A stretch of 64,000 nucleotides of DNA, from the NCBI RefSeq assembly GCF_000949455.1, contig NZ_JXXK01000019.1, positions 12,311 through 76,310 on the forward strand. The letters run 5' to 3'. The stretch is from Ruthenibacterium lactatiformans (GTDB lineage: Bacteria; Bacillota; Clostridia; Oscillospirales; Ruminococcaceae). How positions within the stretch are numbered: the stretch's first letter is position 1; each line of letters begins with the position of its first letter. Positions 34,395 through 42,357 of this stretch are shown in pieces. The translations under genes were made by a program, and so were the position numbers. The notes below the pieces were generated by a model, which worked only from the letters and a program-made list of their open reading frames with translations, searched no databases and was not told the DNA's origin.

Positions 34395-34809
34395 TTTCAT
34401 TGCTCCTTTCTGAGATTTTCACATAATGAGTTTGCTTTTGATACCAGGCTTCAAAACTGCTGGTAATGATACGAATTCTTCGATCAATCAAGGTCGTCTC
34501 AAAATAGCCCCTTTTAACAAGGTCATAAGCTGTGCCAGATTTCAGCCCCAAAAGATCCGCCATTTCCGGAACTGACATCGTAGTATGCCTCCATTTCTCT
34601 CCGGGCGGTGTACCATCCACTTTTTTATAGTGGAACTGGCCGGCATACCAATCTTCAAAGCTATCCAGCATAACTCTCATTCGTCCGGCCACTTGAATTG
34701 TTTTGAAATAGTTCTTTTTAACCAACCAGTAGGATTCTACTTTACCAAGCCCAAGCATTTTGCCCATCTCTGGTACAGACATACTGGTCTTTACTCTTTG
34801 TTTTTGCAT
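34372..34809 (-). CDS. Double excisionase-type helix-turn-helix protein
   Basis: A 145-residue protein made of two tandem copies of a MerR/excisionase-like HTH_17 domain: SVPEMGKMLGLGKVESYWLVKK ending in FEDWYAGQ, then SVPEMADLLGLKSGTAYDLVKR ending in FEAWYQKQ. The repeats share the plan of Tn916-type Xis. It overlaps the integrase gene by about 20 bases, so both are translated from one message. It probably binds near the arm repeats and sets the direction of recombination. The internal duplication is unusual for Xis. Confidence 0.78.
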   Translation of the reverse strand: MQKQRVKTSMSVPEMGKMLGLGKVESYWLVKKNYFKTIQVAGRMRVMLDSFEDWYAGQFHYKKVDGTPPGEKWRHTTMSVPEMADLLGLKSGTAYDLVKRGYFETTLIDRRIRIITSSFEAWYQKQTHYVKISERSNENGIYREA

Positions 34810-34913
34810 GGCTTTTGCCTCCTCTATAAAGTTTTTCTTGCTATGGCCTCATTGTAAGAGAAAGCAGAAAAAAAGTTAAGGATGTCGATTTGGAGATCGG
34901 CATCCTTGACAAA

Positions 34914-35141
34914 TCATTCATCTGCGTGATCCAGCCAGTCATCAAAGCTCTTTTTGGAAATGCGGATATGACCGCCGACTCTGACGCTGTGGAATACACC
35001 CTGTTTTACCAGATTATATGCTGTGGGACGACTGATACCCAGAATGTCCTGAATCTCATCGACCGTATAGGTTCTTTTGTCATAGCTGACAGGATTTTGT
35101 TCATTAAAGCGGTTCAATTCCGCAATTCTTGCTTCAAACAT
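34914..35141 (-). CDS. Excisionase-type helix-turn-helix protein
   Basis: A 75-residue single HTH_17 protein (TVDEIQDILGISRPTAYNLVKQ, then HIRISKKSFDDWL). It is related to the double-domain protein downstream and may act with it. AAAGGAGG lies ahead of the ATG. The 105-base gap to the double HTH gene is AT-rich and could hold a promoter. Confidence 0.78.
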   Translation of the reverse strand: MFEARIAELNRFNEQNPVSYDKRTYTVDEIQDILGISRPTAYNLVKQGVFHSVRVGGHIRISKKSFDDWLDHADE

Positions 35142-35171
35142 AAAAACGCCTCCTTTATCCGGTAAGTGGCC

Positions 35172-35552
35172 TTACGGAGCCTCCATTTCCTCCGGAATAT
35201 GAATATCTAAACTAACTTGCAGAGCATCATCAATCGCTCTCATTTCTTCGCGAGATACGCGCCCAATGTACGATAAAACACGCCTTTTATCAATCGTTTT
35301 AATTTGCTCCAGCAGAACAACAGATTTCAGTCCAAGCTCTGGAACGCTCTCCAGTGCATAGTGTGTGGGCAGCTCCTTTTTCTTAATCCATTTACTGGTG
35401 AGTGGAGCTACGATCAAAGTGGGGCAGAAAAAATTCCCCACATTGTTTTGAAGAACCAGGACAGGACGGGTGCCGCCTTGCTCTGATCCAAAATAAGGGT
35501 TCAAATTGGCATAATATAAATCCCCACGCTTATAAATCCAATCTTCTTTCAT
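35172..35552 (-). CDS. mazF: MazF/PemK-type endoribonuclease toxin
   Basis: A 126-residue MazF-like protein. The conserved start RGDLYYANLNPYFGSEQGGTRPVLVLQNN contains the catalytic Arg/Thr region; LIVAPLTSK and SVVLLEQIKTIDKRRV follow. MazF cuts single-stranded mRNA at short sites. No cognate MazE-like antitoxin is encoded directly upstream; the next gene upstream is a 33-residue peptide separated by a hairpin, and the next downstream is an HTH protein. ATG 35552 is 6 bases after GGAGG. It may stabilise the element, but that needs an antitoxin. Confidence 0.85.
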   Translation of the reverse strand: MKEDWIYKRGDLYYANLNPYFGSEQGGTRPVLVLQNNVGNFFCPTLIVAPLTSKWIKKKELPTHYALESVPELGLKSVVLLEQIKTIDKRRVLSYIGRVSREEMRAIDDALQVSLDIHIPEEMEAP

Positions 35553-35588
35553 GTTCATCCTCCTATGTTTTGAGATTTGATTATGTAA

Positions 35589-35621
35589 GAAGGAGGCTCT
35601 GCAAATTACAGAGTCTCCTTC
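35589..35621. terminator. Hairpin between small ORF and mazF
   Basis: 13-bp stem GAAGGAGGCTCTG / CAGAGTCTCCTTC with one wobble pair and a 7-base loop, followed on the plus strand by AATTT and on the minus strand by TTACATAAT. A weak terminator. Confidence 0.5.
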
Positions 35622-35643
35622 AATTTAGCGCCTGTTTTATCCC

Positions 35644-35745
35644 TTACTTGTCCACGACACCCCAGGGATTTGGGTAATCATTAAGCCGCAGGTGGCTGGC
35701 CTGCTTCTCAGGAGTTTCACCTCCACTTCGTTTGGTCTTACCCAT
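35644..35745 (-). CDS. 33-residue hydrophilic peptide
   Basis: ATG 35745 to TAA 35644 encodes a peptide that begins MGKTKRSGGETPEKQ and ends NDYPNPWGVVDK. The amino acid use looks protein-like, and three in-frame stops lie just upstream of the start. The ribosome binding site is weak (CAGG). It lies between mazF and an unassigned stretch. It could be a MazF partner or a small regulator; no family is recognised. Confidence 0.4.
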   Translation of the reverse strand: MGKTKRSGGETPEKQASHLRLNDYPNPWGVVDK

Positions 35746-36039
35746 GGCCTGCGACGGTTATTATCACGCTCGGACTATGGCTGTAAGAGAGCTTTCCTCC
35801 TTGTTATGCCATGACCGGATGCCATCCGATGTATTCCAGCCTGATATATTTCTGATAAACCGAAAACTCATCTATACAGCAAAAATGGGTTGGCCTGTTA
35901 TGCGAGTGGCAGCTCTCAGAAAATATACCGCTGATGTAGCGGCTATTACGCCCAAAGAGGATCAAACTTAATGATTCGTATATGAGGTTGTCAAGGTGCA
36001 AGTGAAAGGATTTCCCTCTCACTTGCTACTGCCACTTTT
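35746..36039. other. Unassigned stretch
   Basis: About 294 bases. A minus-strand frame at 35804-36022 (72 codons, GTG start) has no clear ribosome binding site, and its composition does not look protein-like. A good AAGGAGG sequence occurs on the minus strand at about 35798 but no gene start follows it at the right distance. Confidence 0.3.
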
Positions 36040-36588
36040 TTAGAAAATCGCAACCAACTTTTTTATTTTTTCTTCAATTTTTTTCAATCGCTTATCTGCG
36101 GCTTGCCGAGTAATACCATATCGTTGGGCTAAACAAGTTGCATTTGGTATTTTCATTTCATAATAGGACAATATAAAATCTCGTTCTGCTGGACTCAGTT
36201 TCAATAGAGCTTGGTGTAAATCCTCAAGAAGTAAATTCTGAATAGCTTGTTCCGCAGTATCAACAGATTCATCCACAAACAAATCTGTATCCTGATAACC
36301 TTCCTCTGTGCCGTCACGATCTCCCACATGAGAAGCCGGGAATATAGAGCGACTTTTCTCATGTTCCTGGAGATAGCGGCTGTGGCGGTCCTCCTGTTGG
36401 TATTTTTCAAAATCTTTGCGAGAACATTCCATGATAATGCGGTCATCTTCATCACGGAACATTTTGACTGTTTCAACAAAAAAGCGCCCAGTAAAGCAAC
36501 CATTGCGGCGTGCTTTACTGAACGCTGAAAAACTGATTTCCTCCCATTCCTGTGGGCTGTTATTTTTCCAAATGAATACTCTCGTCAT
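36040..36588 (-). CDS. Sigma region 4-containing transcription factor
   Basis: A 182-residue protein. The N-terminal ~70 residues are a separate domain (RVFIWKNNSPQEWEEISFSAF); the C-terminal ~80 residues are a sigma-70 region 4-like unit (LHQALLKLSPAERDFILSYYEM, then CLAQRYGITRQAADKRLKKIEEKIKKL). It lacks an obvious region 2, so it probably works as a regulator like other ICE-borne sigma-like proteins. ATG 36588 has GGAGGAAAGG upstream. It would act in induction of transfer. Confidence 0.7.
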   Translation of the reverse strand: MTRVFIWKNNSPQEWEEISFSAFSKARRNGCFTGRFFVETVKMFRDEDDRIIMECSRKDFEKYQQEDRHSRYLQEHEKSRSIFPASHVGDRDGTEEGYQDTDLFVDESVDTAEQAIQNLLLEDLHQALLKLSPAERDFILSYYEMKIPNATCLAQRYGITRQAADKRLKKIEEKIKKLVAIF

Positions 36589-36697
36589 ATCCTTTCCTCC
36601 GTTCAAATTCTTGGTAGTCAGCGAATTTGAACGGTGTCATGGATATTTTGCTATGTACGCCTCCCAGCGCATACCGGCCTCCTAATACCGGGCAAAG

Positions 36698-36783
36698 AAA
36701 AAGGCCGGAAGTGTTTTCACCTCCAGCCATGTTCCTGCCGCCATATTGCAGCAGGAATGAAAAAAGCCCGGTTAATGCCGGGC
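36698..36783 (-). terminator. Two consecutive terminators
   Basis: First on the minus strand: GCCCGGCATTAACCGGGC followed by TTTTTT (36783-36760). Second: GGCTGGAGGTG AAAA CACTTCCGGCC followed by TTTTTC (36728-36698). They end the transcript from the ArpU-like gene and separate it from the sigma-like gene. Confidence 0.8.
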
Positions 36784-36869
36784 CTTATGTAGAAAAGTAT
36801 TCAATTTAGCGCATTCCTGCCACTATAACAAGTATAGCAGGTCGGAAGTCGGAAGGGAGTAGGGATTAG

Positions 36870-36909
36870 GTCGGGGATTTGTCGGGATTTAGTCGGGATT
36901 TAGTCGGGG
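36870..36909. repeat. 11-bp tandem repeat at a gene end
   Basis: About 3.5 copies of GTCGGGATTTA with period 11. The stop codon of the ArpU-like gene (36889-36891) is within the repeat. Change in copy number would shift the C-terminus. Confidence 0.7.
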
Positions 36910-37425
36910 CAGCTCCTCCAGGACTTCTGGAATAGAATATCCAAACAAGCAAACAGAAAATAAATAGATGGCTTCTCGTTTTCGGTCATAAAAGACACTG
37001 CGCTCTATATTTAGTTCTTCCAGCAATTCTTTCTCTGTACTGTTGAACCGATAGATAAATTGCTTAGTCAAAATTTCATAGTAAAGTTCTCCTCGATCCG
37101 GATACCGTTTCAGACGAAGGAGTGCACGGTCAATAATATTGACTAGCATTTGATTTTGAACAAGGCAGCAAACTTTTTCTTCAAAGGCTTGCAGTTCAAT
37201 ATCTGGTGCAAAATTTTCAAGATAGCAGAGGCCAGACTCTATATCTTGTTCTCCCATAATCCAAGCAGTTTCTTGTAATTCTTCTGCCCGTTCACTCAGA
37301 ACCCAGACTACATCACGGTAAATCTTTAGAATCAGCTTACTTCTATGAAACGCAGCGTCGCTGTTAAGCCCCAAAGCTGTTAGCCTGCTGTTACATTTTT
37401 GGATTGTTGTGCTTTCTTTTCTCAT
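36889..37425 (-). CDS. ArpU/RinA-like transcriptional regulator, second copy
   Basis: A 178-residue paralogue of the regulator at 30597-31148. Shared elements are LKIYRDVVWVL near residue 30, IDRALLRLKRYPDRGELYYEIL near 115 and the C-terminal VFYDRKREAIYLFSVCLFGYS. The C-terminal domain looks like sigma region 4. GC is lower than in the other copy, which suggests separate origin rather than recent duplication. It probably helps control expression of the integrase arm genes. Confidence 0.62.
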   Translation of the reverse strand: MRKESTTIQKCNSRLTALGLNSDAAFHRSKLILKIYRDVVWVLSERAEELQETAWIMGEQDIESGLCYLENFAPDIELQAFEEKVCCLVQNQMLVNIIDRALLRLKRYPDRGELYYEILTKQFIYRFNSTEKELLEELNIERSVFYDRKREAIYLFSVCLFGYSIPEVLEELPRLNPD

Positions 37426-37529
37426 AGAACATCCCTCCTTGTTCGCAATATTGCGAACATATTAGGTACAAAATAGCATAGCAGAGGAGCGTGAGAGAGG
37501 GCAGTGCCTCTCTCTATTCCCCCATTTGG

Positions 37530-38143
37530 TTATATCAGGTTTCTGGATTTTAGACGAATCTGCATTGCTTGCTTGGAAACCTCAAAAATATTTGCCATTT
37601 CAGCAATGAGCTGTTCATCTGTCCGGCCTATTTTAAGCCGGTAAAAACATTTTTTGATCTGCGGTAAAGGCATCAGCAGAGCAGAAGCCAGAGTATCCGC
37701 CTGACGCTCAATTATGCCATGACTTTCGTCGGAAGAAACATTTCCGTTATAAGCAGCAACATCTCCAGTACCAGAGTACAACTTCTTATGTAGTACCCAA
37801 TGAGCCAGCTCATGGGCACAGGTAAAACGGAGCCGCCCTAATTTTGACGGATCACAAAGCCGTTCATCAATTAAGATTGTACCGGCTCTTACTGCAATCA
37901 TTCGATACTGTCTCTGTATCTGGTCATATAAGACAACAGCACCGTCATCGAAAATTGTTTCCCCTAATATCTTGGGGTTTTTCTTAGTGTATGAAACTCC
38001 AGGATTAGATCAAACTTTGTCTCGATAATGGTTTCGATTGGCACAGGACATGGTTGCCCGGATAGCAGAGAGGGATCATATTCCATCAGGATTTTTCGCC
38101 CTACTGCCTCGATTGCTTCTGTACGGATTTGTGGAATTGACAA
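37530..38143 (-). CDS. ImmA/IrrE metallopeptidase, internal frameshift
   Basis: A metallopeptidase of about 204 residues of the ImmA/IrrE type, which cleaves a partner repressor to induce excision and transfer. The zinc motif FTCAHELAHW and the downstream IIERQADTLASALLMP are intact. The N-terminal part (TTG 38143, SIPQIRTEAIEAVGRK) is in another frame; adding one A at the run 37978-37982 joins LEFHTLRK to KNPKILGETIFDD. As written, only the part from about 37985 downwards is in frame with the active site. It pairs with the HTH gene just upstream. Confidence 0.78.
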
Positions 38144-38154
38144 AGCTCTCCCCC

Positions 38155-38523
38155 CTATCGTTTACGCTCCTTTAGCATTTTCATAAATGTCTGCCATTCT
38201 TCATCGGTAGCATCTACTTCTTTTGCCACACGCAAGGCTGCCCGAACAATATCTTTTTCCATGATATAGTCTGGCAAATCAGCAGATACTGTATTGCGTG
38301 ATTTTGCAGCCAGATCCAAAAGCAACTCATGTTCTGATTTATCCAAATTCAGAAAGGCAGAGATGCGTTCCACAAAATCTCCATTGGGTGCAGGACGGCG
38401 GCTTTGCTCAATATCACACAGATAACCGTAAGCAATATTCAAATGCTTGGCTGTATCGCGTAAATTGAATTTGTGCGCCTTGCGTTTCTCGGCTATAAAT
38501 GATCCAAAAGTTATATTGCCCAC
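38155..38523 (-). CDS. XRE-family repressor (ImmR-like)
   Basis: A 122-residue protein with an N-terminal XRE-type helix-turn-helix (NLRDTAKHLNIAYGYLCDIEQSRRPAP) and a helical C-terminal part. It precedes the ImmA-like gene by 12 bases, the common order of ImmR-ImmA pairs that govern ICE induction. GTG at 38523 is preferred by spacing from GAGAGG. A likely operator lies in the AT-rich 38524-38654 region, where GTTCG/CGAAC palindromic motifs occur (TTGTTCGACGAACTGCGAACA). Confidence 0.75.
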   Translation of the reverse strand: MGNITFGSFIAEKRKAHKFNLRDTAKHLNIAYGYLCDIEQSRRPAPNGDFVERISAFLNLDKSEHELLLDLAAKSRNTVSADLPDYIMEKDIVRAALRVAKEVDATDEEWQTFMKMLKERKR

Positions 38524-38654
38524 AGCATTCACCTCTCATTTGTTCGACGAACTGCGAACATCTTGCTTATATTGTATATCGAACATCTGTTCACTTCAAG
38601 GATAAAAATTTCATTTGAAAAGAGGTGTTAAAAATCAATAACACCTCTTTTGCG

Positions 38655-39616
38655 CTATATAAATTCCTGAGCGATTTGCTGCATTTCCGTAATGCACTCT
38701 TTGGGAGAGAGAATTTTTATTTTCCCTTTGAATTTGAATATCCAGCCATAAAAAGTTCCACTGGGGTTCACTTCAATTTTGGCTGTGAAGTGTGTATCAT
38801 CATACCTATCAACAGCAGCATCTTCTCCATAATGATCTATGATTACTCTCATCAATTCGTTTTCACATAGAAGGGTTACTTCCTTCGATGACTCCGATGT
38901 AAACATATCAACCATTTTATTTGTATAGGAGGCTACATCAAATCCCTCTATCGGCATAAAGTAAGTTTCCAGATTTTCTACACTTGTTAGCCGATCTACA
39001 CGGAAGTGAGCAATTTTCTGATGCTTCAGAGAAAATCCAATCAAATAGTAATGGTCATTTTTCCATTCAAGCGCATAGGGATTTACGACATAATAATATC
39101 CATCGTGCTTTAAGATTTTCTTTTTTCCTGAGTATATTCATAGTATTGGAACCGAATTTGCTGATGGTTTCCAATCGCTGTTTGGATATTATCAATGATA
39201 TAGTAAACCTTTTCATTATGCGGTTTGACACGGCTGGATAAAGCAGCAAATTTTTGAAGCTGTTCTGCCTGATGTGTGCTGGTCAGACGGCATAATTTCT
39301 GTACCAGTTCCTCGGATTTCTTGGCAGAAATGATCTTCGAGGATGCTACTGCGTCTGTCAGCATTTTCAGTTCAGGATACTCAAACGGTCGGCTTCCCAT
39401 AAAATATTGGTTTTGGGTACTCTTGACCACCACAATATCAATCCCTGCATCGATCAGCGCATTGGTATCTGCGTAAACAGTCTGCCGCACTGCCTGAATT
39501 CCTTTTCCATTCAGATGGGCAATGATGTCAGATACTGTGGCGGGATGGTTTTCATCGGTCCTCTCATAGAGAAACCGGAGTAATTCCAGTATCCGCATAT
39601 TTGTTGAATTCTGCAT
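38655..39616 (-). CDS. WYL-domain transcriptional regulator, internal frameshift
   Basis: About 320 residues: an N-terminal winged helix (MRILELLRFLYERTDENHPAT) and a C-terminal WYL-type ligand domain. The gene is split: the first part stops at 39110 after TQEKRKS. Adding one A to the run at 39121-39126 gives EKKKILKHDGYYYVVNPYALEWKNDHYYLIG, a good WYL sequence that continues to the stop at 38655. It stands at the end of the immunity operon and could regulate it. GAGGAGG precedes the ATG. Confidence 0.8.
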
Positions 39617-39644
39617 ACTTCACCTCCTCGATTCTTAAAATGGC

Positions 39645-39785
39645 CTATTTTGTATGGTGTCCAGCCCCAAAGACCAGAAGCAGGGCGACAGCACAGAGAA
39701 GCAGGCCGATCCAATTTCGATCTATAATCAGCTTGATCACCGCCACAAGCAGAAGTCCGCCTGCCAGGAGCACAACGCCATTCAT
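39645..39785 (-). CDS. 46-residue two-helix membrane peptide
   Basis: ATG 39785 directly follows the stop codon of the DUF4261 gene (TGAATG) and the frame ends at 39645. The peptide has two hydrophobic helices (VVLLAGGLLLVAVIKLII and IGLLLCAVALLLVFGAG) joined by a charged turn DRNW. The size and location suggest a small immunity-type membrane protein or leaderless accessory; the family is not known. Confidence 0.55.
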   Translation of the reverse strand: MNGVVLLAGGLLLVAVIKLIIDRNWIGLLLCAVALLLVFGAGHHTK

Positions 39786-40664
39786 TCAGCGTCCTCCCGA
39801 AGCATAGTTTCCCATGTTGATGTCCAGCACCCCTCTGGGCGGCTGGATCAGGGAGTCCTCATACTGGCACTTCCACTGGACCTCCCGGCACATCTGGCTA
39901 TCCGCCACGCCGTCTATGGTTTCCCCATCCTGAATGGGGTTATCATGCTCCAGAATATAGGACGCTGCATTATAGGCGTGGTTTACCACCCAGTTGGGGT
40001 CCATGCCGTGGAAGTGGTACTGGAGATCCGGCAAAAACAGGGTGCTCATGCCCACCGTGTCGATGAGCATATCCTCCGTGCCCTCGATGTTGAAGAAACG
40101 GACATTGACGCCAAAGCGGATGAACCGATCCGGCCCCTCAATCTGATGGGAGCGCACATCCTCTGCCAGAAACAGCTTGCCGCAGTTCTGGAAATAGAAC
40201 GCCTCACAGGTGGGGTACAGCTCTGCCAGAGCCTCCAGAAAGTCGGCATCCAGGTTGGCACGCTCCAGCGCTGGAAGCGCCGCAGTCAGCATATCGGTGG
40301 CCACCACCTGATATTTGCACTCCCGGAAGATCCGGTCACGGTCCTCCTGGCAGTCCCACATCTGGCTCATCAGAAAGGCATCAAAGCCTTTGCCCTTGAA
40401 CTTGTCGCATTTCATCACCATCAGCTGTACCGGGTACTTGCCGTCCTGAAATTCCGCGACATGATCCAGGGCGGCAAAGCCGGCCATTTTCTTATCATAA
40501 CAGAAGCACTCTGTTGATCCGATGTGCTTCTCCATTATGGCAGTCATTTTTTCTTTATCCGGCATTTCTACCGGCTCTTTGAACAGCATCTGAATGAGAT
40601 AGGGACCTCCGGGCTGGGGGCCTTTTTTGTCGTCCAGATTTTGCTGGAAAGCTTTATTGCTCAT
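39786..40664 (-). CDS. DUF4261 domain protein (immunity-type)
   Basis: A 292-residue cytoplasmic protein of DUF4261, a family often found in polymorphic toxin immunity loci. Visible blocks: PYLIQMLFKEPVEMPDKEKM near the N-terminus, MVMKCDKFKGKGFDAFLMSQMWDC, and TVGMSTLFLPDLQYHFHGMDPNWVV in the C-terminal half. A second, divergent DUF4261 unit occurs in the giant fusion upstream. The ATG at 40664 overlaps the stop of the preceding gene by 4 bases. Confidence 0.72.
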   Translation of the reverse strand: MSNKAFQQNLDDKKGPQPGGPYLIQMLFKEPVEMPDKEKMTAIMEKHIGSTECFCYDKKMAGFAALDHVAEFQDGKYPVQLMVMKCDKFKGKGFDAFLMSQMWDCQEDRDRIFRECKYQVVATDMLTAALPALERANLDADFLEALAELYPTCEAFYFQNCGKLFLAEDVRSHQIEGPDRFIRFGVNVRFFNIEGTEDMLIDTVGMSTLFLPDLQYHFHGMDPNWVVNHAYNAASYILEHDNPIQDGETIDGVADSQMCREVQWKCQYEDSLIQPPRGVLDINMGNYASGGR

Positions 40665-41545
40665 TTGGGTTCCTCCTTCTTTTCTGGGAACAGTTTCCAC
40701 CGAAACTCCAGCTCTTTCTGGACAAACTCTTTCGGCAGGCCGCGGGGGTTGGCGATGAGATACCATACCCGAAAGGTGCGCTTCTTCGGATCTGTTTCCT
40801 GCCGGTAGAGCTGATAGCCCGCCTCATCCTCCTGTGTCCACTGTCCTGTCTGCCGCTTGGCCTGCACAAAGGGTTCCACCACCTGGTCCAGTTCCTCTCT
40901 GGTGCGGCTTGAGGCCCAGGCTTGATCCACATCATTGGCGTGGGAGAGGTGGAACAACATCGAACCCATCCAGTTCTTTGCCTTGTGTCCAGGCGTTCCG
41001 CGCAATTCCGCCTGACGGCGGTACTCCTCCATCTGCTCCGCCGTTCCGTACCGTTCCACCATCTGCTCCCGCACATAGATGAACCAGCTGTAGTCCTCCG
41101 CCTCGGTGAAGGGGGCGCAGACCGGCTGTAATGCCTCCACGGGGTCTGCCTCGAAGCGGTCGATGAAGTCGAGGTAGTTGGCTTTGACCAGGGGCAGAAA
41201 GGTGTCCAGCAGCCCGGTGTTCAGCCGCAGGTCCTCTGTCAGCATCCGAAAGAATGAACCGCCTGTTGTGGGTTCAATTCTGAAAGAGTAGAGGTAGTCA
41301 TCTCCCTGCTTTATGATACAGCTGAAGCCCACCTCCACATTCCCATGGCCGATTTCGTAGTCTATGTAGTTGTAGCGGCTCCGGTCAAACCAGATCTGAT
41401 AGGTCAGCCCGTTTTTCATTTTCTTTTTGAAGTCGCCCTTTTTCAGACGCTTCCAGCCCTTTTCCTCCAGGCCCAGGCCGTTCCACAGGTAGTCCAGAAG
41501 TTCCTGAATTATATCTGCCGGCCGTTTTTGTTCCACGGTCTCCAC
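40661..41545 (-). CDS. Uncharacterised protein of the immunity locus
   Basis: A 294-residue cytoplasmic protein, helical and charged, with no motif that I recognise. An early section (KMKNGLTYQIWFDRSRYNYIDYEIGHGNVEVGFSC) looks like the beta half of a DUF4304-like immunity domain; that link is tentative. The latter half is Gln/Glu/Arg-rich. Coupled by a 4-base overlap to the DUF4261 gene. Confidence 0.55.
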   Translation of the reverse strand: METVEQKRPADIIQELLDYLWNGLGLEEKGWKRLKKGDFKKKMKNGLTYQIWFDRSRYNYIDYEIGHGNVEVGFSCIIKQGDDYLYSFRIEPTTGGSFFRMLTEDLRLNTGLLDTFLPLVKANYLDFIDRFEADPVEALQPVCAPFTEAEDYSWFIYVREQMVERYGTAEQMEEYRRQAELRGTPGHKAKNWMGSMLFHLSHANDVDQAWASSRTREELDQVVEPFVQAKRQTGQWTQEDEAGYQLYRQETDPKKRTFRVWYLIANPRGLPKEFVQKELEFRWKLFPEKKEEPK

Positions 41546-41562
41546 CCCCTGACGAATTCTCT

Positions 41563-42342
41563 TTAATAGTCAAGCAGGATAGGCACCTGCTGCTCCTCGG
41601 CAAACCGCATGGCCCGCCAGAACATGGAGAAGGCAAACTTGGCAAGGGATTGAGTGTCATACTGGGTGTGTTCCGGGATGTCTGCCTTGCTGTACTGTCC
41701 ATCTGAGTCTACGGTTCCGTCTACCGGGTATCCCTCCGTGTCTGCCCAGCCAAGGATAGTGTCCTCATCGGCCTGCCACGCCAGCTGGTTCAGCTTTTCC
41801 AGCTCCTTCCGCAGTCCGCCCAAGGTGGCGATAGCGGCGGTGTCATCGGTAGGCAAGGACCCTTGGAACAGAAAGCTGTCAGAAAGAGGGAGCCACCAGG
41901 TAGCCCCACGAAACAGGGACCACACCCGCTCCTCATCTGATGCAAGGCGGGCGACCAGAGGATGCTCCCCGAAGATCCAGTCCTTCTCCACGGTGGAAGG
42001 CACCGGTTCCTCGTATGTACGACAGGCGGCCACCAGCAGCATAGCGCCGAAGGCATCCCAATCCGGCTTGTCGGTGTAATAAGGTTTCTCATTATCTTCA
42101 AGCCAGGGAGCGTAGGGGGGCTGGCCCGGCTGAGAAATGGCGCTCAAGATCTGATCCCGCCAGTTCTCCACCGCCGCCTGGACCTCAGCCGGGGACATTT
42201 CTTCCTCGTTATCAGCAGGTTCCCCGTCCGGGGTGATGCGGTTGAAAGAGTATCCGTTTTCCTCCGCCCACTGCTGCACAACAGTTTTCCAGTTGTGAGA
42301 ATAGTACCGGGTCAGCGTCCCGGCGTAGATGTCAAGTCCCAT
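41563..42342 (-). CDS. Uncharacterised immunity-locus protein (MGLDIYAGTLTRYY type)
   Basis: A 259-residue protein that starts MGLDIYAGTLTRYYSHNWKTV and ends MRFAEEQQVPILLDY. I have the impression that this conserved start occurs in similar loci of gut bacteria, but I know no function. It is acidic, rich in Trp and lacks membrane segments, in line with immunity proteins. Confidence 0.55.
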   Translation of the reverse strand: MGLDIYAGTLTRYYSHNWKTVVQQWAEENGYSFNRITPDGEPADNEEEMSPAEVQAAVENWRDQILSAISQPGQPPYAPWLEDNEKPYYTDKPDWDAFGAMLLVAACRTYEEPVPSTVEKDWIFGEHPLVARLASDEERVWSLFRGATWWLPLSDSFLFQGSLPTDDTAAIATLGGLRKELEKLNQLAWQADEDTILGWADTEGYPVDGTVDSDGQYSKADIPEHTQYDTQSLAKFAFSMFWRAMRFAEEQQVPILLDY

Positions 42343-42357
42343 AGTAATGTCTCCTTT

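Noticed and set aside
34914..35552. Canonical MazEF pair
   Set aside because: The HTH protein downstream of mazF is excisionase-like and lacks MazE/AbrB features.
35804..36022. 72-codon gene on the minus strand
   Set aside because: No ribosome binding site and atypical residue composition; treated as unassigned sequence.
36841..36909. CRISPR-like array
   Set aside because: The 11-bp units have no spacers and only about 3.5 copies; there are no cas genes.
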